Below the pieces are notes generated by a model, which made no database searches, was not told the DNA's origin, and worked only from the letters and a program-made list of their open reading frames with translations. A stretch of DNA of 64,000 bases, from contig NZ_LR699554.1 of the NCBI RefSeq assembly GCF_902459535.1, positions 1,674,001 to 1,738,000 of the forward strand, given 5' to 3'. Of this stretch, positions 24,773 through 32,645 are shown one piece after another; within the stretch, counting starts at the first letter, position 1; each line of letters opens with the position of its first letter. Position numbers and translations under genes: made by a program. Source of the DNA: Paraburkholderia dioscoreae. Lineage in GTDB: Bacteria; Pseudomonadota; Gammaproteobacteria; Burkholderiales; Burkholderiaceae.

Positions 24773-25936
24773 TCACAGATAAATGGCGGCACCCGCGCCC
24801 ACGTTGGTCGCGGTGTCCTTCAGCGTCTTGACGATGTACCTGACCTGATCGGCGTCGAGCAGCGTGTGCAGCGGCAGCGCCAGCGCGCGGTCGCCGATGC
24901 GCTCGGTATCGGGCAGCAGACCGCGCTTGCGGCCGATCGCATCGCCCGTGTTCATGTAATGGAACTGCTGATGCAGCGGATGGCTGTAAGGCGCCGTCTC
25001 GATGCCGCAGGATTTCATGTCGTCGATCATCTGGGCGCGCGCGCTCTGCGTAAAACGCTTGCCCAGGTGGACGACATAGAGCATCCAGTGCACTTCCTCG
25101 ACGTCCTCGGCCACATAGGGCGGCTTGATTCCCTCGAAGCTCTGCATCTCTTCGTGATACCAGCTCTCGACCTGTTTGCGCTGGGCGAGGCGCATGTCCA
25201 GTTCGGCCAGTTGCGCGAGGCCCAGCGCGGCGGTCAGATCGCTGATGCCGGCTTGCAGCGGCACCCACGAGCCGACCGAAACCGACGCGCGGTCCGTGAC
25301 GCGCCGCTCGCGCAGATAGCGCAGTTCGTGCACGAGTTCGTCATCGTCGGTGACGAGCATGCCGCCCGCTCCCGTGCTCAGCGCGGACGGGCCGGAGAAG
25401 TCGAACACCGAGACGTCGCCGAAACAGCCGGTGTTGCGGCCGCGGTAGCGCGAGCCGAGCGCCTCGGTACTGTCTTCGATCAGGCGCACGCCATACGCGT
25501 CGGCCAGTTCGCGCAGCGGGCCCCAGGCGGCCGGGTGGCCGTTCGTATTGCCGGCGAGAATCGCACGCGTGCGAGGGCCGATCTTCTGCGCTGCTTTTTC
25601 GGCGCTCAGACATCCGCTCCAGTAGTCGATGTCGGCGAACACCGGCACGGCTCCCGCCAGCGTGATCGCCTGCGCCACCTGGTGCCAGGTATGCGATGCG
25701 CAGATCACCTCGTCGCCCGCACGGATCCCCATCGCGCGCAACGCGATCCAGGTGGCGAGCGTGCCGCTCGCCACCGCAACCGCATGCGTGCGGCCCACCC
25801 AGCCGGCGAACGCGCGCTCGAACGAGTCGAGCATCGGCCCGTCGCTCCAGCGCGACGATTGCAGCACGGCGTTGACGAAATCGATCTCGCGCGCCGCGCA
25901 AGCCGGTTCGCTCAGCGCGATCTCATCGATTTCCAT
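24773..25936 (-). CDS. DegT/DnrJ/EryC1/StrS-family protein lacking the PLP lysine
   Basis: 387 aa with the fold-type I aminotransferase plan: VAVASGTLATWIALRAMGI, DEVICASHTWHQVAQAI, RLIEDSTEALGSRYRG. The family motif around the Schiff-base lysine reads DFSGPSALSTGAGGM; the usual Lys is Ser184 (TCC at 25385-25387). It should not form the normal internal aldimine, so it is either a binding protein or uses other chemistry. Overlaps the upstream 92-aa gene by 14 bp and precedes the SIR2-like gene by 10 bp. Confidence 0.85.
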   Translation of the reverse strand: MEIDEIALSEPACAAREIDFVNAVLQSSRWSDGPMLDSFERAFAGWVGRTHAVAVASGTLATWIALRAMGIRAGDEVICASHTWHQVAQAITLAGAVPVFADIDYWSGCLSAEKAAQKIGPRTRAILAGNTNGHPAAWGPLRELADAYGVRLIEDSTEALGSRYRGRNTGCFGDVSVFDFSGPSALSTGAGGMLVTDDDELVHELRYLRERRVTDRASVSVGSWVPLQAGISDLTAALGLAQLAELDMRLAQRKQVESWYHEEMQSFEGIKPPYVAEDVEEVHWMLYVVHLGKRFTQSARAQMIDDMKSCGIETAPYSHPLHQQFHYMNTGDAIGRKRGLLPDTERIGDRALALPLHTLLDADQVRYIVKTLKDTATNVGAGAAIYL

Positions 25937-26201
25937 GAGGCTCGTCCTCGGTCAGGATCAACGCGTCGGCCTCTTCAGGCCGCTGCGTGATCGACATGCA
26001 ATGCCCATCCGACATCAGGAAGTAGACGCTGCGCGCACCGAGCCGCAGCGCCGCCGTCTCATCGCGCATGTCCAGTGCGTTGACCCGCATCGTGCGCACC
26101 GCCGGATAACGCTGCTGCCATTGCAGCGCGGCCTCGCGCAGCGTCGGTGCCGTGCGCAGCAGGTCAGCCGCGACGTCAAGCTGTTCGGCGTTCAGGCTCA
26201 T
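25923..26201 (-). CDS. unknown 92-aa protein after nifT
   Basis: 92 aa, not recognised. Starts MSLNAEQLDVAADLLRTAP with a strong GGAGGAG upstream. SVYFLMSDGHCMSITQRPEEA suggests a small alpha-beta domain. It begins 1 bp after the nifT stop and overlaps the DegT-like gene by 14 bp, so translation is coupled on both sides. Role unknown. Confidence 0.78.
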   Translation of the reverse strand: MSLNAEQLDVAADLLRTAPTLREAALQWQQRYPAVRTMRVNALDMRDETAALRLGARSVYFLMSDGHCMSITQRPEEADALILTEDEPHGNR

Positions 26202-26202
26202 C

Positions 26203-26421
26203 TCACTCCTCCACGCCGGCAATACGCCGGGCTTCGACGGTGATGGGTAGCGGCGTGTCGTCGGCCATCGCGGGCAATTCGAGCTGCCAGCCGTTGGCGA
26301 GCGTGACGAGACCGCCCCACATCCCGGGCTGAGCCATCGCGACAATGGGCTCCTCCAGGTCCTTCTTTGGCACGTAAGCGCTCAGCGCGCCCTTGCTGTC
26401 CTTGCGGATCATGACTTTCAT
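26203..26421 (-). CDS. nifT: NifT/FixU
   Basis: 72 aa, the usual size. MKVMIRKDSKGALSAYVPKK, LEEPIVAMAQPGMWGG and LANGWQLELPAM match the NifT/FixU family. Its function is unknown and nifT mutants in other species have mild or no phenotype. Placed 41 bp after nifS in the nifB operon. Confidence 0.95.
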   Translation of the reverse strand: MKVMIRKDSKGALSAYVPKKDLEEPIVAMAQPGMWGGLVTLANGWQLELPAMADDTPLPITVEARRIAGVEE

Positions 26422-26462
26422 GGTGACGGACTCCGGAGATTGACGACAGATTCAAACCAGGC

Positions 26463-27608
26463 TCAGGCGGAACATGCGGGTTGCTCCAGCAGCGGACGCA
26501 ACACCGGCGGCAAATGGGCGAGCAGATACTGAATGTCCTGTGCGGTGGTGGTTTCGCCGAGCGACAGCCGCACCGCCGCCAGCGCCTCGTCGCGCGGCAC
26601 GCGCATCGCCGTGAGCACGTGCGAAGGCTCGCTGCCGCCCGACGAGCAGGCCGAGCCCGATGACGCGGCAACACCTAGCCGCCCGAGTCGCTGCAGCACG
26701 ACCTCGGCGGGAAGCAAGCCGAAGCGCAGGTAGCTGGTGCCGGGCAGGCGCGCCGCCTGCGCAGAAAAAACGTGGACCTCCGGCAGCGCACGCTTCAACC
26801 CTTGCTCCAGCGCGTCGCGCAGCATGCCTATGCGCGCCGCTTCGCTCGCCACGTCGCCGAGACGTTCGAGCGCCGCCGCAAAGCCGGCAATGGCCGGCAG
26901 GTTCTCGGTGCCGCCGCGCCGATGCCGCTCCTGGCTGCCGTGTACCTGCGGCATCAGCGTCACGCCCTGGCGCACCAGCAGCGCGCCAATGCCTTTCGGC
27001 CCGCGCAGCTTGTGAGCCGACAGCGACACCGCATCGATCCCGCTCAGCGCGAAGTCGAACGGCAGCCTGCCGATGAACTGCGTCGCATCGACATGCAGGC
27101 GCGCGCCGGCCGCATGCGCGAGATCGCGCACTTCGGCGACCGGCATCACCACGCCGGTCTCGTTGTTGGCCGCCATCAGCGAGACCACGGCGACGTCGGG
27201 TCCGATCAGCGCGGCGGCACTGTCGAGGTCCAGCGAGCCGTCGGGCCGCACGGCAATGCAGTCGAGCGCAATGCCGCGCGCCGCCAGCGCACGCGCCAGC
27301 TTCAGATGCCCGGCATGCTCGACCGCGCTGAATACGACACGGTGCCGGCCATGCGGCGCCGCCGCGTGCAAGCCGCACACCGCCAGATGATTGGCTTCGG
27401 TCGCGCCGCTGGTGAAGACCAGTTCCGCCGGCTTGCAAGCGAGCGTTCGCGCGATGGTCGCGCGGGCCGCCGCGAGCGCCCCCTTCGCCTGCTGCCCGAG
27501 CGCATGCTGCGACGACGGGTTGCCCCATACATCGGTCAGGATCGACAGCATCGCCTGCACGACGGCGGGGGCCGGCGGCGTGGTTGCGTTGTGGTCGAGA
27601 TAAATCAT
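26463..27608 (-). CDS. nifS: NifS cysteine desulfurase
   Basis: 381 aa PLP enzyme: start MIYLDHNATTPPAPAVV, SLSAHKLRGPKGIGALLVR with the PLP lysine, and the mobile active-site Cys in SSGSACSSGGSEPSHVL. Supplies sulfur for nitrogenase clusters. Preferred start at 27608, just before the conserved YLDHNATT. A second desulfurase of IscS type is at 34670-35923. Confidence 0.95.
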   Translation of the reverse strand: MIYLDHNATTPPAPAVVQAMLSILTDVWGNPSSQHALGQQAKGALAAARATIARTLACKPAELVFTSGATEANHLAVCGLHAAAPHGRHRVVFSAVEHAGHLKLARALAARGIALDCIAVRPDGSLDLDSAAALIGPDVAVVSLMAANNETGVVMPVAEVRDLAHAAGARLHVDATQFIGRLPFDFALSGIDAVSLSAHKLRGPKGIGALLVRQGVTLMPQVHGSQERHRRGGTENLPAIAGFAAALERLGDVASEAARIGMLRDALEQGLKRALPEVHVFSAQAARLPGTSYLRFGLLPAEVVLQRLGRLGVAASSGSACSSGGSEPSHVLTAMRVPRDEALAAVRLSLGETTTAQDIQYLLAHLPPVLRPLLEQPACSA

Positions 27609-27630
27609 CGCCCAGCTCCGTTGATTGGCT

Positions 27631-28002
27631 TCACGGCCAGAACACACGTTCGCGATCGATGCACAGCGCGTCGAGCAGTTCGGCCAGATCGGTACTCTCG
27701 TGCTGGAGCATCCACCGGTGCAGCGCGTGATCGCGCGCGCTCAGGCGCCACACGCCGTCTTCGTCGCGCGTGAGCCAGGCGATATCGATCACCCCGCCGG
27801 TCGTGTCGACATTGCGCGAGCAGCACGGGCTCTCGATACGAAACCCCTGCCCCTCGCGCAGCACGCGCGGCGACACATAGCGGTAGCGGGTGCGCTCGCG
27901 CAACGCCCGCTCGATCTGGCGCAGGGTCAGGTCGACGAGGCAGCCCGCGTGCAGGCCGCCGCGTCGCGTCGCCGCTGCTGGCGCGTTAGCCCGCGCCGTC
28001 AC
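27631..28002 (-). CDS. unknown protein between nifZ and nifS
   Basis: 123 aa, not recognised. The GTG at 28002 overlaps the TGA of the upstream NifZ-like gene (GTGA). The conserved-looking core is RYRYVSPRVLREGQGFRIES followed by a Cys pair in PCCSRNVDTTGGVID and DHALHRWMLQHES. The Cys pair could bind metal or carry sulfur. Close coupling to nifZ and nifS suggests a role in P-cluster or Fe-S maturation; this is inference. Confidence 0.78.
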   Translation of the reverse strand: MTARANAPAAATRRGGLHAGCLVDLTLRQIERALRERTRYRYVSPRVLREGQGFRIESPCCSRNVDTTGGVIDIAWLTRDEDGVWRLSARDHALHRWMLQHESTDLAELLDALCIDRERVFWP

Positions 28003-28274
28003 GCCAGGCCACCCGGTTCGGCTAGCACGCCGGCGGGAACGGGCGCGATCTCGTCTTCCGTGCATCCGACCACGCAGTTGCCGAACTCCACCAGATAGAC
28101 CGGCTCGCCGCTCTCCACCACTTGCCCCACATTGACGATTTCGCCGACCGTGCCCGCTTGCGCGAGACATTCGTCCGCGCCGCGCTCGGGGAAGCTGCCG
28201 TCGTTGCACAGGTCGTCCAGCGCGATCACGCGCATGCCCCATTGATATGCGGGCTGAACCGGTTCGATGCTCAT
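27999..28274 (-). CDS. short NifZ-domain protein
   Basis: 91 aa. YQWGMRVIALDDLCNDGSFP, GTVGEIVNVG and EPVYLVEFGNCVVGCTEDEI match the NifZ domain. NifZ helps P-cluster formation in NifDK. Overlaps the longer nifZ upstream by 4 bp (ATGA) and the next gene by 4 bp (GTGA). Confidence 0.88.
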   Translation of the reverse strand: MSIEPVQPAYQWGMRVIALDDLCNDGSFPERGADECLAQAGTVGEIVNVGQVVESGEPVYLVEFGNCVVGCTEDEIAPVPAGVLAEPGGLA

Positions 28275-28651
28275 GGCGAGGGCTCCTTGACTTGCGACGT
28301 ATCCGGCTGGACCCGCGTGCCGATCTTGCGCAGCGCTTCGGCGCGCTCGCCCAGACCTTGCAGCACGTCATCGGGCAGGTTGTCGAGCGTGCACAGCTCT
28401 TTTGCGCGCATGCCGACACGGTGGCCGCTCTCGACGAAATCCACCGCGTAGATGTAGAACTGCTGCAGGAACGTGTTGATGCTGGTGACGTAGCCCATCT
28501 CGCCCTTGTTCACCAGCACTTCGCCGATGTCCTTGCCGTTGTACGTGCCGTCGTTGCGGATCACCGAGCGTGCGATCACGCGCTCGCCGTAGTTGAAGCG
28601 CGGAGGAAACGCGACCTCGATCAGGTCGTCGTCGCGGTTGATGTCAGCCAT
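28271..28651 (-). CDS. nifZ: NifZ
   Basis: 126 aa with the NifZ core FPPRFNYGERVIARSVIRND, GKDIGEVLVNKGEMGYV and FYIYAVDFVESGHRVGMRAKEL. Participates in MoFe-protein P-cluster maturation. It overlaps the LRV gene upstream by 8 bp and is followed at once by a second, shorter NifZ-domain gene. Confidence 0.9.
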   Translation of the reverse strand: MADINRDDDLIEVAFPPRFNYGERVIARSVIRNDGTYNGKDIGEVLVNKGEMGYVTSINTFLQQFYIYAVDFVESGHRVGMRAKELCTLDNLPDDVLQGLGERAEALRKIGTRVQPDTSQVKEPSP

Positions 28652-29477
28652 GATCCACTCCTGCTGGGCGTTGCATCTGTCCGCCGGTTGTCATGCCCCT
28701 GAGCGTGTCCGACTGCCGGCGCTGCCGCGCGAGCGCGCGCACCTCTTCGTCCGCGTCGTTCACCAGCGAGGCCGCGATGCCCGCCGCCGCGCGCCGCGCG
28801 ACTTCCCAGCGCACCCGCCAGTCGGGATCGAAGGCGAGGCGCGACAGCAGCGGCGCGGGCAGACGCTCGGCGACGATGCGGCGCACCTCCGCGTCGCTGT
28901 CGTCGGCGAGGCGCAACAGCGCGGGCATTTCGAGGCGTTCGGCGACGCGCATCCTCACTACGCGATCGGGGTCGCGAATCATCTGCGGCAGCAGCGCCAG
29001 CGGCAGACGCCGGGCGACCCATTCGCGCACGCCGTAATCGGCATCGGCGCGCATGTCCCCGAGCGCGGCGGGCGCGAGGCGCTGCGCGACGCGAATCCGT
29101 ACCTCGCGATGCGGATCGTGAATCAGGCGCCCCAGTTGCCCCAGCGGCAGACGCAACGCGAGTTGCAGCCGCACCGTCTCGTCCGGGTCGCCGAGCAACG
29201 CGCGCAAGCGGAACACGTCGGCGTGACGCGCGGCGATAGCGCGCACCTCGAAGTACGGATGCGCGAGCTGCTGGTTGGCCAGATCGGGATGCCAGTGAAA
29301 GAAGCGCTCGATGCGGCGTGCGTACGCATCCTGCATGCACGCGTGACCGGGTTCGCAGCCCTGCTCCGCCCGTTCGCGCAACCGCGCATACTCGCAACCG
29401 GCGCAGTCGAGCGGGCCGCCTTGCCAGTGAAGCGGCGCAATGTCGCCACCCGGCGCGCGCACGTTCTGTACGGTCAT
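28644..29477 (-). CDS. 4Fe-4S-binding leucine-rich-repeat-variant (LRV) protein
   Basis: 277 aa. N-terminal cysteine cluster domain (DCAGCEYARLRERAEQGCEP, then GHACMQDA) followed by about eight 24-residue helical LRV repeats such as DPHREVRIRVAQRLAP and DPDRVVRMRVAERLEMP. The same architecture is known from the Azotobacter LRV protein near nitrogenase genes. Likely a scaffold with a redox or sensing cluster. Overlaps its neighbours by 4 and 8 bp. Confidence 0.88.
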   Translation of the reverse strand: MTVQNVRAPGGDIAPLHWQGGPLDCAGCEYARLRERAEQGCEPGHACMQDAYARRIERFFHWHPDLANQQLAHPYFEVRAIAARHADVFRLRALLGDPDETVRLQLALRLPLGQLGRLIHDPHREVRIRVAQRLAPAALGDMRADADYGVREWVARRLPLALLPQMIRDPDRVVRMRVAERLEMPALLRLADDSDAEVRRIVAERLPAPLLSRLAFDPDWRVRWEVARRAAAGIAASLVNDADEEVRALARQRRQSDTLRGMTTGGQMQRPAGVDHG

Positions 29478-30049
29478 GGTTGCGTCCCCGTCCAGCCGCG
29501 CGTCGGATAGGCGCTCAACGCATCCATTGCGTCGTCGGACCCGGCGCCGCTTTCATGACGCGCCAGAATCTGCGAAAGCAGCGCGCCGCCCACCCTGTCT
29601 TCGGGATCGAGGCGGCGCAGTTCGCGCAGCAGCATGCGCGCTTCGTCGAAATCGCCCAGGCGCATGTTGAGGTATGCGAGCCCCTTCAGCGTGAACAGAT
29701 AAAAGCGCGCGGCCGCGTCGTAACGCGTGATTGCGGGAGCCAGCGGCTCGTCGCCGAAATCGGGGCCCAACGCGGTGCGCGCGATCGCCAGCGCGTCTTC
29801 GCCGATTGCACGCGCCTGCGTCAGTTGATGACCGTAGAAGTAAAAGCGATACAACGCGATCAACGGCACCGGATGGCGCGGCGCCGCGGCGCGGGCGCGC
29901 TGCAGCAACACGAGCGCCTCGTCGCGCCGTTCGCGCAGCCGGCCCGCCTCGGCGATCAATGCATCGACGCCGGACGGCAGGCCGCCGCCGACCGCGCTCT
30001 GCGCGAACGCGGTCATGGCATCGTCGAGAGCACGGTCGCCGGTATCCAT
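29474..30049 (-). CDS. TPR-like nif-operon protein
   Basis: 191 aa, mostly alpha-helical with TPR-like packing (DEALVLLQRARAAAPRHPVP and FDEARMLLRELRRLDPEDRV). The ATG at 30049 has GGAG eight bases upstream; an ATG at 30055 is too close to it. Its C-terminal half resembles the protein at 45153-45632 (shared ARF-LFTLK-LA and LRRLDP-D patterns). Function unknown. Overlaps the LRV gene by 4 bp. Confidence 0.8.
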   Translation of the reverse strand: MDTGDRALDDAMTAFAQSAVGGGLPSGVDALIAEAGRLRERRDEALVLLQRARAAAPRHPVPLIALYRFYFYGHQLTQARAIGEDALAIARTALGPDFGDEPLAPAITRYDAAARFYLFTLKGLAYLNMRLGDFDEARMLLRELRRLDPEDRVGGALLSQILARHESGAGSDDAMDALSAYPTRGWTGTQP

Positions 30050-30064
30050 TGCCATCGCTCCGCC

Positions 30065-30472
30065 TCAGGAGACCTGACGCGGCAGCGGCGGCCGCCCGCG
30101 GCCGATCGCGCCGATCTCGATGGTCGCCACGCCCGGCGGCGTGGACTCCCCACTGCTGCTGCAACCGCAAGCTGCCTGATTCGGATTGAAGAAGGTCAAG
30201 CCGGATTGGGTTGGCGTATCGGCAAAATCGATCGTCACGCCTTCGAGCATCAACCGGCTCTCGGCCGGCAGAAATACCCGCAGACCGTTGACGTCGAGTT
30301 CCTGTTCGCCCGCTTGCAGCGCCGGCTCGACGGTGAATTCCGCCGTATAGCCGGAACAACCGCCGGCGCTCACCACCAGCCGGAAGCCGGCGCCGGCTGG
30401 CAGGCCCGAAAAACGCACGATACGGCGCATGAATTTCTCGGCAGCGCTTGTGACAGTTACGTTGGACAGCAT
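30065..30472 (-). CDS. nif-specific IscA/HesB-type Fe-S protein
   Basis: 135 aa A-type Fe-S carrier. The three ligand cysteines are in SAGGCSGYTAEF and QAACGCSSSG (C...C-x-C). The C-terminal 25 residues after the last Cys are unusual for IscA and resemble the nif HesB-like form. Probably receives clusters for nitrogenase maturation. Start at 30472 (MLSNVTVTS); 15 bp before the TPR-like gene. Confidence 0.9.
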   Translation of the reverse strand: MLSNVTVTSAAEKFMRRIVRFSGLPAGAGFRLVVSAGGCSGYTAEFTVEPALQAGEQELDVNGLRVFLPAESRLMLEGVTIDFADTPTQSGLTFFNPNQAACGCSSSGESTPPGVATIEIGAIGRGRPPLPRQVS

Positions 30473-30522
30473 GATGCGCAGTCTCCTGAAAGATGAATGG
30501 CCGGCCCGGCGAGAAGCCGGAC

Positions 30523-30717
30523 TCAGACCTGAACGATGCAGCCGTCCACGGGACACACCGCGACGCACTGCGGGTCGTCGAAATGGCCTTCGCATTCGGT
30601 GCATTTCTTGGGGTCGATCACGAAGATGCCGCCTTTCTCGCTGATCGCGACGTTGGGACATTCCGGTTCGCAGGCCGAGCAGCCCGTACAGGTGGACGCA
30701 ATAATCTTGAGGGCCAT
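30523..30717 (-). CDS. fdxN: 2[4Fe-4S] ferredoxin FdxN
   Basis: 64 aa. Motifs CTGCSACEPECP and CTECEGHFDDPQCVAVCP (C-x2-C-x8-C-x3-C in the second) are those of FdxN ferredoxins found next to nifB. It donates electrons to nitrogenase or to NifB. It is 40 bp downstream of nifB. Confidence 0.95.
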   Translation of the reverse strand: MALKIIASTCTGCSACEPECPNVAISEKGGIFVIDPKKCTECEGHFDDPQCVAVCPVDGCIVQV

Positions 30718-30757
30718 GACAATTCTCCTGGTGTCCTGTCTTTAAGAATGTGGGGGG

Positions 30758-32353
30758 TCATGCCGCCGAGGCTGACGACGTGTAAGCGCCCTGGCGAATC
30801 GATGCATCGCCGCGGTCCCGATGCACGACGGCACCGCTCCCGATGCGGCTGCGGTAATCGTTGAACCAGGCGAGGGCCGCCTTTTCGATGAATTCGCCGA
30901 CGTACTGATCCACCGGTTCGATACCGGCTTGCGCCAGTTCGTCCTTCGGGCACGCGCCGATCTTCGCGACCAGCACCGCGTGGCAGTCGTTGATCGCGCG
31001 CACCACCGACGGCAGTTGCTCGTCGTCGCCGTAGCCGCCCTGGCAATACAGATCCACCCGGCGATGGCCGACGAACAGCGCTTCGGCAGCCGAGACTTCG
31101 AAGATCTGAAACTCGGTGACGTGGCCGAAGTGTTCGTTGACGCGGCCGCCGCCTTTCGTTGCGACCGCAACCAGCACCTTCATGTCGTCGGCGACGTCGA
31201 TCTCGCGCGAGACCGCCAGCGCTTCCTGCTTCGCATCGTGCTGCGCCTGGCGCTCGGCTTCCACGCGCTGCTGATATTCACGGCGGCGTTCGAGGTCGTA
31301 GACCACTTCCATCTGATCGATCTTGTCGAGCGTGAATTCATCGCTGCGGTCTTCGCCGAGCAGGCCGACCGCGTCCGCGCGGCACTGGCGGCAATGGCGC
31401 ATCAGATTGGCGCCGCCCATGCAGGCGTCCTGCACGGCCTTGAGTTCCTGCGCGGTCGGTCCGCGCTGCCCGCTCAGGCCGAAGTGCGTGCCGTGCTCGG
31501 GCTCCGAGATCAGCGGCATGATGTTATGCAGGAACGCGCCGCGCTTCTTGACCTCGCGGTTGACCTCGTACAGGTGCTCGTCGTTGATGCCGGGAATCAG
31601 CACCGAGTTGATCTTGGTCAGCACGCCGCGCGCGGTGAGCATCTCGAGCCCCTTCATCTGCCGCTCATGAAGGATGCGGGCTGCCTCGTAGCCGGTCACG
31701 CGCTTGTGCTCCCAGAAAATCCACGGATAGATTTTCGCGCCCACCGCCGGGTCGACCATGTTGATGGTGATCGTCACGTGGTCGATGTTGTACTTGCAGA
31801 TTTCGTCGACGAGGTCGGGCAGCGCGAGGCCGTTGGTCGACAGGCACAGCTTGATGTCCGGCGCCTGCTCCTGCAGCATGCGGAACGTCTCGAAGGTTTT
31901 CTTCGGGCTCGCCAGCGAATCGCCGGGGCCGGCAATGCCGAGCACGGTCATCTGCGGAATTTCGCTTGCGACCGCAACGACTTTCTTGACCGCCTGTTCC
32001 GGCGTGAGCTTCTGCGAGACCACGCCGGGGCGCGACTCGTTAGAGCAGTCGTATTTGCGGTTGCAGTAGTTGCACTGGATGTTGCAGGCAGGCGCCACCG
32101 CCACATGCATGCGCGCATAGTGATGGTGGGCTTCTTCCGAGTAGCACGGATGATTCTTGACCTTCTCCCAGATCTCCGCCGGCATGTCGTCGGGACCGCC
32201 CGACGAGCCGCAACTGGCCTTGCCCTCGCCACCTTGCGTACCGCACCCGCCACCGGCGGAGGGAACGTCGATCTTCACACCGAGGGGTTTGATCTGGCCG
32301 ATGCCGATATAGGTCGCTGCGGGCAGGTCGCTCGCATTTGTACTCGCTTGCAT
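30758..32353 (-). CDS. nifB: NifB, radical SAM FeMo-co core synthase
   Basis: 531 aa. Radical SAM cluster Cys90, Cys94, Cys97 (C-NIQ-C-NY-C), the NifB hallmark SNESRPGVVSQKLTP, and a C-terminal NifX-like domain from about residue 400 (MKVLVAVATKGGGRVNEHFG). Fuses two 4Fe-4S clusters with a carbide and a sulfur to make the 8Fe core. Start at 32353 (MQASTN) after GGAG. First gene of a tightly packed 14-gene operon. Confidence 0.97.
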   Translation of the reverse strand: MQASTNASDLPAATYIGIGQIKPLGVKIDVPSAGGGCGTQGGEGKASCGSSGGPDDMPAEIWEKVKNHPCYSEEAHHHYARMHVAVAPACNIQCNYCNRKYDCSNESRPGVVSQKLTPEQAVKKVVAVASEIPQMTVLGIAGPGDSLASPKKTFETFRMLQEQAPDIKLCLSTNGLALPDLVDEICKYNIDHVTITINMVDPAVGAKIYPWIFWEHKRVTGYEAARILHERQMKGLEMLTARGVLTKINSVLIPGINDEHLYEVNREVKKRGAFLHNIMPLISEPEHGTHFGLSGQRGPTAQELKAVQDACMGGANLMRHCRQCRADAVGLLGEDRSDEFTLDKIDQMEVVYDLERRREYQQRVEAERQAQHDAKQEALAVSREIDVADDMKVLVAVATKGGGRVNEHFGHVTEFQIFEVSAAEALFVGHRRVDLYCQGGYGDDEQLPSVVRAINDCHAVLVAKIGACPKDELAQAGIEPVDQYVGEFIEKAALAWFNDYRSRIGSGAVVHRDRGDASIRQGAYTSSASAA

Positions 32354-32396
32354 GGATATCTCCTCGCAACCGACGGCGGCCGCGCGAAGCCTATAA

Positions 32397-32412
32397 AGCC
32401 AGATCCATGCCA
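32397..32412 (-). promoter_or_regulatory. sigma-54-type promoter of nifB
   Basis: Minus strand TGGCATGGATCTGGCT: GG and GC are 10 bp apart; the -24 half is good and the -12 half has G for T (TGGCT). The predicted leader is about 35 nt. Lies in the 292-bp gap between nifA and nifB. Confidence 0.65.
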
Positions 32413-32507
32413 CTCGGCGAGAAGGCCTGAATTCAATGCATCAGGAGATATTTCGCAGTTCTGTATGATCCAGGCGAACGACCAATCCTCACAATTTCGT
32501 TGCGTCG

Positions 32508-32523
32508 TGTCGGTGTTGCGACA
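32508..32523. promoter_or_regulatory. NifA upstream activator site of nifB
   Basis: TGT-CGGTGTTGCG-ACA, an exact TGT-N10-ACA, very like the nifH site and about 128 bp from the predicted nifB start. Confidence 0.8.
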
Positions 32524-32645
32524 AATCTCACATGAACGCAAAACGCTTGCGGTGGTCGACGTCTGATGCAGACTGGAATAAAGACGCATCTATCCCCGCA
32601 CGCGGGAAAAAGACGGTAGTTGTGGAGCGAAACCTTCCACTCCGC

